From Bog-793 sp035625025 (GTDB lineage: Bacteria; Actinomycetota; Acidimicrobiia; Acidimicrobiales; Bog-793): a DNA stretch of 52,425 nucleotides. Shown here one piece after another: positions 1-6,870 of the stretch; position 1 is the first letter of the stretch, and each line of letters begins with the position of its first letter. Both the position numbers and the translations under genes were made by a program. The stretch spans positions 1-52,425 of the forward strand of contig DASPQJ010000027.1 in NCBI GenBank assembly GCA_035625025.1. Direction: 5' to 3'. A model generated the notes under the pieces. That model made no database searches. It saw only the letters and a list, made by a program, of their open reading frames with translations, and was not told the origin of the DNA.

Positions 1-466
1 GCCCGGCCCTCGTGGAGGTCTCGTCGGCGGGCGTCGCCACGGTCCATGCCCTTGGTCGAGAACAGCCACCCGACGTCCGCGTGACACAAGCCCTTCACCG
101 CCCCGGCGAAGCCGTCCCCGGACAGGTGGGGCGAATGCGGGTCGCCCGCGGCGTCGGCGAGGGCGTGGTGTTGGCGCTGGTCGGTTACCCACTGGGTCAG
201 TGGTCCCCGGAGTGTCATCGCCCCGGGCACGGCGAGGGCCATCCTCACGGGTTGGACGGTCCCGAACGAACGGTGGGCGAAGCAGCGGTGGTAGCCGACG
301 ATGCTGCCGAGTCCGGTGAAGACATAGAAGATGAAGAACAAGACGAGATCGAGCGTCGGAAGGCCCCGCCCCACAGGACGTCTGCTGCCGAGAGGATCCC
401 TGCAGGCGGCACGACGACGGCGACGAAGGTGACGATCTGGCTCACCCGGGTCGTGCGGGAATGCAC
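1..466 (-). pseudogene. Acyl-CoA (delta-9-type) desaturase remnant, frameshifted and cut by the window edge
   Basis: A GTG at 466 opens a reading frame with a hydrophobic N-terminus ending in VLWG. Near 369-372 the family match moves to another frame, consistent with one base missing from a short C run (G run on the coding strand). The second frame then gives a clear membrane fatty-acid desaturase: GLGSIVGYHRCFAHRSF (the HxxxxH box), then WVTDQRQHHAL and GDPHSPHL, with VGWLFS later. In the family the second box is HRxHH; here its first His is Gln (codon at 177-179). Active enzymes use these histidines to hold two irons and put a double bond in acyl chains. The frame slip plus a lost iron ligand suggest a decaying gene, though the slip alone could be an assembly error. 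The C-terminus lies beyond base 1. An in-frame TAG just upstream (about 494) limits the start to 466. Confidence 0.72.
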
Positions 467-606
467 GGTCGCGGCCCTGAGTTCGCCCGGCTCCTAGCCC
501 AGCGATCCTCCGACTTCGGTGGGCCAAAGTGTCGCGCTCGTCCTCCCGGCCGGTCCGGTCAGGAGATCTCCCCCCCGTCCCCTAGGCTGTCCGCTCGATC
601 GTGCGC

Positions 607-1116
607 TCACGCCCTGAGGAGGTCTCGCCATTCTGCCGCCGAGGCGTCGATCTCCGGGATCGTCAGTCGCAACGTCGACTCCGGGATCCGGTTGGCGAGC
701 GCGCGCTGGGCCCAGTAGTCGTGGCTGACGCCGTCAAAAAGGCTCCTGCGGAATTCGACCAGCTCCGGCGGCGCCGGGGCCCGGTAGCCGAAGAGGTCGA
801 GCGCGCACTCGATGTCGACGGACACCGGGGCACGACCAAGAAGACTGGCGCGTCGCAGCGCGATCGCCACCGCGCCGGCGAGGATGTCCTCGCGACGCTC
901 TCCGGGCTCCGCGACGATCCGGTGCGCCAGGCGTTCCGCCAGCAGCAGGGCGAAGCCCTGGTCGGGCCCGGCCGAGCCTGTGCCCCGTCCCGAAACGGGC
1001 CGATTTGCGCGGAAGTCAGCAGGGCGATCGGCGGTCCACGGTCGCGGCGGGCCGAGACGGTACCCCGGCCGCACCTCATCCTCGATGGCGATGGGGGCGT
1101 ATCTCGGTTGGGTCAT
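607..1116 (-). CDS. Conserved-looking hypothetical protein downstream of ilvE
   Basis: A 169-residue soluble protein without signal peptide or membrane segment. I do not recognise a named domain. The N-terminus is rich in Pro and Arg (IEDEVRPGYRLGPPRPW), followed by a helical middle (LLLAERLAHRIV, DILAGAVAIALRRASLLGRAP) and an acidic, aromatic C-terminal part (FDGVSHDYWAQRAL, RLTIPEIDASAAEW). The ATG at 1116 has a good ribosome site (AGGAG about 8 nt upstream). It follows the ilvE stop by 44 nt on the same strand, so it is probably the last gene of the leuB-ilvE transcription unit. Codon use resembles its neighbours, which argues that it is real. Function unknown; co-transcription with BCAA genes is the only clue. 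Confidence 0.75.
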   Translation of the reverse strand: MTQPRYAPIAIEDEVRPGYRLGPPRPWTADRPADFRANRPVSGRGTGSAGPDQGFALLLAERLAHRIVAEPGERREDILAGAVAIALRRASLLGRAPVSVDIECALDLFGYRAPAPPELVEFRRSLFDGVSHDYWAQRALANRIPESTLRLTIPEIDASAAEWRDLLRA

Positions 1117-1160
1117 CGGCTCCGTCTCCTGCCGCTCGACCGGGTCGGATCGTGGCGCGA

Positions 1161-2087
1161 CTAGTTGACGTAGTCCAGCCAGTCCTTGTACCCGTCAACC
1201 TCGCCTCGCACAGCCTTGAAAAAGACCCCCTGGATCGCGCGGGTCATCGGGCCGGGCGTGCCGTCCCCGATGACGCGGTCGTCGACCGAGGCGATGGGCA
1301 CCACCTCTGCCGCGGTCCCGGTCAAGAAGGCCTCTTCGGCGATATACAGGTCGGTGCGGCGCAAGGCCTCCGCGGCGACCTCGTATCCGAGGTCGCGCGC
1401 GATGGTCATCACCGAGTCCGCCGTCACTCCCTCGAGCGCCACGGACGCCGAAGGTTGCGGCGTGAGCAGGCGGCCCCGGCGGACGACGAAGACGTTCTCC
1501 CCGGAGCACTCGGAGAGGTAGCCCTCGGTCGTGCACATCACGGCCTCCTCGTAGCCCGCGACGATCGCTTCCACCTTGGCGAGCGAGGAGTTGATGTATG
1601 TGCCGGTCGCCTTCGCCGAAGCGGGCACCGATCGTGGGTCGTTGCGGGCCCAGGAGCTGACCTTCACCCGGGCGCCGCGGGACATCGCCTCGTCGCCGAG
1701 GTACGCGGCCCAGGGCCAAGCGGCGATGGCGACGTGGACTTCGCAGGACAACGGATTGAGGCCCAAGTCGCCGTAGCCGTAGTAAGCGATGGGACGGATG
1801 TAGCAGGCCTCGAGACCCGCTGCCCGCACCGTCGCCTTGATGGCCTCGAAGATCTCGGTCTTGCTGAACGGCAGCTTCATCATCAGGCTGCGCGCCGAAT
1901 TGTCGAACCGGGTGACGTGATCGGTGAGGCGAAAGACGGCCGGCCCGTTCGCGGTCGCATAGGCGCGGATGCCTTCGAATACCCCGGTCCCGTAGTGCAA
2001 GGAGTGGGTGAGCACGTGGATTTGCGCGTCGGCCCAGTCGATGAGCTCGCCATCCATCCAGATCTTTGCCGTCGGAGTAAGCGGCAT
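1161..2087 (-). CDS. ilvE: Branched-chain amino acid aminotransferase
   Basis: A PLP fold-type IV transaminase of 308 residues that converts the 2-keto acids of valine, leucine and isoleucine into the amino acids using glutamate. The start MPLTPTAKIWMDGELIDW fits the family N-terminus; a longer frame exists upstream but runs through leuB and is not family-like. The PLP lysine lies in PASAKATGTYINSSLAK, and TEGYLSECSGENVF and the later LTGTAAEVVPI are the usual cofactor-phosphate and substrate segments. The ATG at 2087 lies 2 nt after the leuB stop, so the two are almost certainly co-transcribed and perhaps translationally coupled. It is the last step of all three BCAA pathways and lies among leuA, leuB, leuC and leuD. 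Confidence 0.95.
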   Translation of the reverse strand: MPLTPTAKIWMDGELIDWADAQIHVLTHSLHYGTGVFEGIRAYATANGPAVFRLTDHVTRFDNSARSLMMKLPFSKTEIFEAIKATVRAAGLEACYIRPIAYYGYGDLGLNPLSCEVHVAIAAWPWAAYLGDEAMSRGARVKVSSWARNDPRSVPASAKATGTYINSSLAKVEAIVAGYEEAVMCTTEGYLSECSGENVFVVRRGRLLTPQPSASVALEGVTADSVMTIARDLGYEVAAEALRRTDLYIAEEAFLTGTAAEVVPIASVDDRVIGDGTPGPMTRAIQGVFFKAVRGEVDGYKDWLDYVN

Positions 2088-2089
2088 CT

Positions 2090-3115
2090 TTACAACCTTC
2101 CTGCGACGGCGTCGCCGATGGCCGTCGTCGTCAATTGTGCACCTCGCGTCGCCATTTCGGACTGCACGTCCAGCACCGCCTTCATCATCCTCGCCCCCGC
2201 TTCCTGTTCGCCGAGCCACTCCACCATCATCGCGGCGGAACGGATGGCAGCGAGCGGGTTCGCCCGTCCGGTGCCGACGATGTCGTGGGCTGCTCCGTGG
2301 ATCGGCTCGAAAAGCGACGGTCCCGTGCGTTCCGGATTGAGATTGCCGGACGCCGCGAGCCCGATCCCCCCGGTCACCGCGCCGGCGAGGTCGCTCAGGA
2401 TGTCACCGAAGAGATTGTCCGTCACGAGCACGTCATAGCGGTCGGCCTCCGTCGCGAGGTAGATGCACGCCGCGTCGACGTGGTGGTACGCCGTCGTGAT
2501 CCCCGGGAACTCGCTTGCCACTTCGCCGAAGACGCGGCTCCAGAGATCACCTGAGTAGGTGAGGACATTCGTCTTGTGGACGAGCGTCACCGACCGGCGC
2601 GGCCTCGTCCCGGCAAGCTCGAACGCGAAACGCACACAGCGTTCGACCCCGTGGCGCGTGTTCACCGAGCCCTGTGTCGCGACCTCCCAGGGCGTGCCGA
2701 GCCTCAGCAAACCCCCTTCTCCGGCGTAGGAACCCTCGGTGTTCTCCCGGACGATGCAGATGTCCGCGTCGGGTGCGATCGAGCCCGGAACCCCGGTGCA
2801 CGGACGCAGATTGACGTAGAGGTCGAGCTCGAATCGCAGCCGGAGCAAGAGACCCCGCTCCAACGCCCCGGGGGGTACCTCCCGGGACCCGACAGGTGGT
2901 CCGACCGCACCGAGCAAGATCGCGTCGTGGTCGCGCAGTTCGCTGAGAACGCCGTCGGGAAGCACCTCGCCGGTTCTGGCGTAGCGGTCCGCGCCAAGGT
3001 CGTAGTCCGTGGTGTCGCAGGGGACGTTCGCCGCGGCGACTACTTTCAGCGCCTCGGCGACGACCTCGGGGCCGATGCCATCCCCGCCGATCACTGCGAC
3101 TCTGTAGCTGCCCAA
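2090..3115 (-). CDS. leuB: 3-isopropylmalate dehydrogenase
   Basis: An NAD-dependent decarboxylating dehydrogenase of 341 residues, third step of leucine synthesis. It begins with the nucleotide-fold segment YRVAVIGGDGIGPEV and contains IVRENTEGSYAGEGG, the VTLVHKTNVL strand and the metal/substrate motif VLVTDNLFGDILSDLAG, then GLAASGNLNPE and FEPIHGAAHDI. I chose the TTG at 3115 (GGAG about 11 nt upstream) because the protein then starts at the first conserved strand; an ATG at 3205 would add 30 unlike residues. The stop is 2 nt from the ilvE start. Its likely promoter is at 3260-3289 and leaves a leader of about 135 nt, described separately. Start moderately sure, identity very sure. Confidence 0.93.
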   Translation of the reverse strand: MGSYRVAVIGGDGIGPEVVAEALKVVAAANVPCDTTDYDLGADRYARTGEVLPDGVLSELRDHDAILLGAVGPPVGSREVPPGALERGLLLRLRFELDLYVNLRPCTGVPGSIAPDADICIVRENTEGSYAGEGGLLRLGTPWEVATQGSVNTRHGVERCVRFAFELAGTRPRRSVTLVHKTNVLTYSGDLWSRVFGEVASEFPGITTAYHHVDAACIYLATEADRYDVLVTDNLFGDILSDLAGAVTGGIGLAASGNLNPERTGPSLFEPIHGAAHDIVGTGRANPLAAIRSAAMMVEWLGEQEAGARMMKAVLDVQSEMATRGAQLTTTAIGDAVAGRL

Positions 3116-3154
3116 GTTCTTCCGACTCCGATCGCCCCAACCGAACGTTGGCGG

Positions 3155-3191
3155 AAAATCGCCTGGGGGCGCCACCGACGGCGAAACCGTC
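3155..3191 (-). promoter_or_regulatory. Two small hairpins in the leuB leader, possible weak attenuator
   Basis: Read in the leuB direction, GACGG-TTTCG-CCGTC (3177-3191) is followed by CGCC-CCCA-GGCG and then ATTTT (3155-3171). The second has the shape of a short, weak intrinsic terminator between the predicted promoter and the leuB start. Upstream, a short frame beginning with TTG at 3250 encodes MAIGPRTDVI and stops at 3218; it holds two Ile and one Val. By analogy with leuA and ilvB this might be a third attenuator, but stems of 4-5 bp are close to chance. Confidence 0.25.
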
Positions 3192-3259
3192 CACGGAAAC
3201 GACAACGGTGCTCGCCCCTAGATGACGTCGGTCCGTGGCCCGATCGCCAAGACAGGACA

Positions 3260-3289
3260 AGTCTGACGAGCCACCTGCGACTCCGTCAA
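3260..3289 (-). promoter_or_regulatory. Predicted promoter of leuB-ilvE
   Basis: In the minus direction, -35 TTGACG (3284-3289) is followed after 18 nt by -10 CAGACT (3260-3265). The -35 hexamer is the same as in the predicted leuA promoter and the -10 the same as in the predicted ilvB and aminotransferase promoters, which raises confidence. Transcription should begin near 3252. Confidence 0.5.
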
Positions 3290-3333
3290 TCCGCCAGACC
3301 CGTCGTCCGTCCAGATTCGGCTGCCCGACCCGG

Positions 3334-3339
3334 TATCCT
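3334..3339 (+). promoter_or_regulatory. -10 box of greA-leuC-leuD, giving a leaderless greA mRNA
   Basis: TATCCT lies 7 nt before the greA GTG at 3347. There is no Shine-Dalgarno sequence before that GTG, so transcription probably starts at or within a base of the start codon. No convincing -35 is visible. Confidence 0.5.
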
Positions 3340-3346
3340 CGGATCG

Positions 3347-3811
3347 GTGAGCGAGACGCATCTGTCGCCGGAGACGCACGCTCGGCTCGTCGCCGAGCTC
3401 GAGGATCTGACGACGCGGGGTCGGATTGAGATCGCCCGGGCCATCGAGGCGGCGCGGGCGCTCGGCGACCTGTCGGAGAACGGTGACTACCACGCGGCCA
3501 AGGACGCCCAGGGCAAGATGGAGTCTCGGATCCGCCAGCTCCAGGAGATGCTGAGCACTGCCGTCATCGTCGAATCATCCCCGGGCAGTGACGGGTCCGT
3601 CGCCGCCGGCTCGATCGTCGGCATCCGCTACGGCGACGACGAGGTCGAGCGCTACCTCGTCGGCTCGATCGAGGAGCGGCGCGATGACGTGGCCGTGATC
3701 TCGGTCGGATCCCCGCTCGGGCAGGCCCTCCTCGGGCATCGCGTCGGGGACCACATCTCGTACGAAGCGCCGAACGGCCGGCTCGAGGTCGAGATCGTCA
3801 CGGTTGACTGA
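3347..3811 (+). CDS. greA: Transcription elongation factor GreA
   Basis: A 154-residue GreA, which enters the RNA polymerase secondary channel and stimulates cleavage of backtracked RNA. The N-terminal coiled coil has the tip region ARALGDLSENGDYHAAKDAQ, with the acidic residues that bind the catalytic Mg2+, and the C-terminal FKBP-like domain includes VGIRYGDDEVERYLVG, SVGSPLGQALLGHRVGD and a YEAPNGRLEVEIV ending. Length is normal (about 155-160). The GTG at 3347 is chosen because homology starts there; the long frame upstream runs through leuB antisense. The gene ends 7 nt before leuC, so leuCD probably share its promoter. This linkage to leucine genes is odd for greA and is noted as a finding. 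Confidence 0.95.
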   Translation: MSETHLSPETHARLVAELEDLTTRGRIEIARAIEAARALGDLSENGDYHAAKDAQGKMESRIRQLQEMLSTAVIVESSPGSDGSVAAGSIVGIRYGDDEVERYLVGSIEERRDDVAVISVGSPLGQALLGHRVGDHISYEAPNGRLEVEIVTVD

Positions 3812-3818
3812 GAGTCCC

Positions 3819-5249
3819 ATGGCTCGCCGAACACTCGCCGACAAGCTCTGGGACAGTCACGTCGTGCGCGCCGGCGCCGACGGTTCCGAGCCGGACCTGC
3901 TCTACATCGACCTCCACCTGGTGAACGACGTCACCTCGCCCCAGGCCTTCGAGGGGCTTCGACTCGCGGGGCATCGTGTGCGCCGACCGGACCTCACCGT
4001 CGCGACTGCGGACCACAACGTCCCGACGACCGAGGTCAACGGACTGATCGCCGACCCGGTCTCCCGGCGCCAGCTCGAGGCTCTCGCGCGCAACTGCGCT
4101 GAATCCGGCATCACGTTCTACCCGCTGGGCCACGTCAACCAGGGAATCGAGCACATCATCGGACCCGAGCTGGGGCTGACGCTTCCGGGAACGACGATCG
4201 TCTGCGGTGACAGCCACACCGCGACGCACGGGGCTTTCGGCGCCCTCGCTTTCGGAATCGGCACTTCCGAGGTCGAACACGTGCTCGCCACCCAGACGCT
4301 TCCCCAGAAACGGCCGAAGACGATGGCGATCGAGATCGACGGCGAACTCGCCGAGGGCGTGGCGGCCAAGGACATCGCCCTGGCTGTCATCCGCACGATC
4401 GGCACGGGTGGCGGCGTCGGCCACCTCGTCGAATACCGAGGCAGCGTCATCCGCGCCCTCTCAATGGAGGCGCGCATGACCGTCTGCAACATGTCGATCG
4501 AGGCTGGCGCGCGAGCCGGCATGGTCGCGCCCGACGACATGACGTTCTCCTATCTCGAGGGGCGCACTTTTGCTCCAAAAGGTGCCGACTGGGAACGGGC
4601 GCTCGCCGCCTGGCGCCAACTCGCGACCGACGAGGGTGCGAACTTCGACACCGTCGTGCGCCTTGACGGCGCCGCGATACGCCCCAGCGTCACCTGGGGA
4701 ACAAACCCGGCGCAGGCCGTCGGGATCGACGACGCCGTGCCAGAACCCGATTCGTTCGGCGACCCGCTCGCCCGCGAATCAGCCGCGCGGGCGCTCGCCT
4801 ACATGGGCCTCGAACCCGGCACCCGGATGGTTGACATCGCGGTCGACACGGTATTCATCGGTTCCTGCACGAATTCGCGCCTCGAGGACCTGCGGACCGC
4901 AGCGCACGTTGTCGCCGGGCGCCGCGTGAAGCCGGGCCTACGCGCCCTGGTCGTCCCCGGCTCGCACCGGGTGAAGGCCCAGGCGGAATCCGAAGGCCTC
5001 GACCGGATCTTCCTCGAAGCCGGCTTCGAATGGCGCGAACCGGGGTGCTCGATGTGCCTCGGCATGAACCCTGACAAGCTCACGGCCGGCGAGCGGTGCG
5101 CCTCGACTTCTAACCGGAACTTCGAAGGACGACAGGGCCCCGGCGGCAGGACGCACCTCGTCTCACCGGCGATCGCCGCCGCGACGGCGATCGCCGGACA
5201 CCTTGCGACGCCAGATGCCCTCCACGACCCCGCAACATCGGATCAGTAG
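3819..5249 (+). CDS. leuC: 3-isopropylmalate dehydratase, large subunit
   Basis: A 476-residue aconitase-family [4Fe-4S] protein that, with LeuD, isomerises 2-isopropylmalate to 3-isopropylmalate. The start ARRTLADKLWDSHVV is the family N-terminus. The cluster cysteines are visible: Cys350 in FIGSCTNSR and Cys410/Cys413 in PGCSMCLGMNPD. Other signatures are VCGDSHTATHGAFGALAFGIGTSE (several conserved His, Asp and Ser) and NRNFEGRQG near the end. The ATG at 3819 follows greA by 7 nt; leuD begins 10 nt after the stop, giving an operon greA-leuC-leuD. Length is normal for the bacterial LeuC type. Confidence 0.97.
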   Translation: MARRTLADKLWDSHVVRAGADGSEPDLLYIDLHLVNDVTSPQAFEGLRLAGHRVRRPDLTVATADHNVPTTEVNGLIADPVSRRQLEALARNCAESGITFYPLGHVNQGIEHIIGPELGLTLPGTTIVCGDSHTATHGAFGALAFGIGTSEVEHVLATQTLPQKRPKTMAIEIDGELAEGVAAKDIALAVIRTIGTGGGVGHLVEYRGSVIRALSMEARMTVCNMSIEAGARAGMVAPDDMTFSYLEGRTFAPKGADWERALAAWRQLATDEGANFDTVVRLDGAAIRPSVTWGTNPAQAVGIDDAVPEPDSFGDPLARESAARALAYMGLEPGTRMVDIAVDTVFIGSCTNSRLEDLRTAAHVVAGRRVKPGLRALVVPGSHRVKAQAESEGLDRIFLEAGFEWREPGCSMCLGMNPDKLTAGERCASTSNRNFEGRQGPGGRTHLVSPAIAAATAIAGHLATPDALHDPATSDQ

Positions 5250-5259
5250 GGAACGGGAG

Positions 5260-5856
5260 ATGGAACCTGTACGGGTCGTGACAGGACGAGCGGTGCCGCT
5301 CGACCGCTCCAACGTTGATACGGATCAGATCATCCCGAGCGAATGGCTGAAGCGCCTCGAACGCACCGGTTACGGTGACGGACTCTTCTCCGAGTGGCGG
5401 GAGGACCCGGGGTTCGTCCTCAACCGGCCGGATTACGCCGGTGCCGTCATCCTCGTGGCCGGCGAAAACTTCGGCATCGGCTCCTCGCGAGAGCACGCCG
5501 TCTGGGCGCTCGTCGATTACGGGTTCCGCGCCGTCGTCAGCCCACGTATCGCCGACATCTTCAAGGGCAACTCCACGCGTTCGGGACTCGTCCCGGCGGA
5601 AGTGACCCCCGAGATCGGACGGCGGTTACTCGACGCGGTCCGCGAGGACCCGACAGTTGAGATCACAGTCGATGTTGGGCGACGTACCGTCGAAGCGCCG
5701 ACCGTCGGAATAGATGCCGACTTCGCGATCGATGACGCGGCGCGGGAACGCCTTCTGCAGGGCCTCGATGACATCGCGTTCACACTTGGCCACGCCGCCG
5801 AGATCGACGAGTTCGAACGGCATCGGCCGACCTGGCTCCCCCGCGTCACGGCGTAG
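5260..5856 (+). CDS. leuD: 3-isopropylmalate dehydratase, small subunit
   Basis: A 198-residue swivelling domain protein that completes the LeuCD isomerase. The start MEPVRVVTGRAVPLDRSNVDTDQIIP is characteristic, as are ILVAGENFGIGSSREHAVWAL, which binds substrate, and the IFKGNSTRSGL segment. The ATG at 5260 has a GGGA-rich ribosome site inside the 10-nt gap after leuC; the upstream in-frame ATG at 5203 lies within leuC and gives unlike sequence. The protein ends at a normal length. It is the last gene of the greA-leuC-leuD unit; a GC-rich palindrome about 80 nt downstream may terminate the transcript. Confidence 0.96.
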   Translation: MEPVRVVTGRAVPLDRSNVDTDQIIPSEWLKRLERTGYGDGLFSEWREDPGFVLNRPDYAGAVILVAGENFGIGSSREHAVWALVDYGFRAVVSPRIADIFKGNSTRSGLVPAEVTPEIGRRLLDAVREDPTVEITVDVGRRTVEAPTVGIDADFAIDDAARERLLQGLDDIAFTLGHAAEIDEFERHRPTWLPRVTA

Positions 5857-5936
5857 AAAGACCACGGGCACGTCCAGGGCGACGAGCCCCGGAGCGTCCG
5901 GCGGGCGCGTCTCGCCTGGCTCGAGCCGCGCTGCGT

Positions 5937-5958
5937 CGTCGCCGGCCGGCCGGCGATG
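5937..5958 (+). terminator. GC-rich palindrome after leuD, terminator candidate without T tract
   Basis: Positions 5939-5956 form a perfect 18-nt palindrome (TCGCCGG-CCGG-CCGGCGA); with a G-T and a C-G pair outside, RNA could form a 9-bp stem with a CCGG loop. It lies about 80 nt after the leuD stop and has no run of T, as is common for actinobacterial terminators. An operator role is possible too. Confidence 0.35.
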
Positions 5959-6080
5959 CGAGCGGCGAGGGTCGACTCGAAGAGGCGCACTCCGAATCCC
6001 TGAGGCTCGCGAATCCCGTCGGAAAATGGGCCTGAGGGCTAACCTGCGACTAGAAGTGGCAGCGACATAGGGGGCAAACC

Positions 6081-6707
6081 GTGTCGGGAACGAAGCCACC
6101 TGACAAGGAACCGGGCACCGGGCGCCCGGAGGAGCACGAAGGCTGGCACGATGGCAAGATCTGGGTCGAGCCGCCACCACCGCCCAAGCCCCGTGAGATC
6201 CCGACCTTTGGGCCCGACGCGCTGGCCCCTCCCCGCATCGGTCTTCGTACGGCCGATGGAGGCCTTTCCGCGCGGCCCGTGCCTCATGCGATGGCGAGGC
6301 GGGCGACCGCGAGTGGCGCGTGGCTGCTGGTGCTCCTGGGTGCTGGCGCTGGGATCATCGCCGGTTCGTACAACTCGTGGTTGGCCATGGGTTCACCCTT
6401 CGGTTCGCCAAGCGCGTCAGCCATCGTCGACGACGGCCTGGGAGAAGTGTCGCTCGTCGCCGGGATCGTCCTCAGCGTCGTGGCTCTGCTCATCGTCGGC
6501 ACCGGCGCCGGTACGCTGCTCAAGCAGCTGGCGGCGGCCGCGTCGGGTGCCGCGCTCAGCGCCGCGATCTACTACTTGGTCCTCAACTTCGCGATTTTGC
6601 CGATGCCTTCCAAGGCGTACCCCGGGTGGGGGTTGATCCTCGTCATGGTCGCGTCCCTCGCGGCATTCGTCGCCTCGTGCGCGATCACCGCGTCGACGAC
6701 CGACTAG
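6081..6707 (+). CDS. Hypothetical membrane protein with Pro-rich cytoplasmic N-terminus
   Basis: A 208-residue protein. The first 75 residues are charged and Pro-rich (EPPPPPKPREIP) and probably cytoplasmic. Four hydrophobic segments follow, roughly WLLVLLGAGAGIIAGSY, SLVAGIVLSVVALLIVG, ALSAAIYYLVLNFAIL and WGLILVMVASLAAFVAS. There is no signal peptide and no motif I can assign. The GTG at 6081 has a GGGGG-rich ribosome site 5-9 nt upstream. The gene stands alone between leuD and the convergent leuA. A TAACCT sequence about 50 nt upstream, also seen before the small membrane gene at 12142, could be a -10 box. Function unknown. Confidence 0.7.
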   Translation: MSGTKPPDKEPGTGRPEEHEGWHDGKIWVEPPPPPKPREIPTFGPDALAPPRIGLRTADGGLSARPVPHAMARRATASGAWLLVLLGAGAGIIAGSYNSWLAMGSPFGSPSASAIVDDGLGEVSLVAGIVLSVVALLIVGTGAGTLLKQLAAAASGAALSAAIYYLVLNFAILPMPSKAYPGWGLILVMVASLAAFVASCAITASTTD

Positions 6708-6846
6708 ACCCGGGAGGGCGCACCGGCACTCACCAGCCGTAACACGGCGGAGACGTTTCCAAGGTCGGCGGCGACAAGGCAATCCGGACACAGCGATCGG
6801 CCGCGTCGGGGCGCGCCGGCGATACTCGTCGGTCGGGACCGCCTAA

Positions 6847-6860
6847 CGGAATCGATTCCG
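6847..6860. repeat. Perfect 14-nt palindrome after the leuA stop
   Basis: CGGAATCGATTCCG reads the same on both strands and lies 10 nt past the leuA stop in the convergent gap between leuA and the membrane gene. It has no loop, so it is not a good terminator; it could be a protein site or chance. The rest of the 6708-6870 gap shows nothing else convincing. Confidence 0.4.
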
Positions 6861-6870
6861 GGCTTGTGGG

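Noticed and set aside
467..606. RNA gene in the gap before the hypothetical protein
   Set aside because: Some short GC pairs exist but no cloverleaf or conserved RNA shape is visible.
2576..3346. Extended GreA frame beginning at 2576
   Set aside because: It lies antisense to leuB and has no similarity to GreA; the conserved protein starts at 3347.
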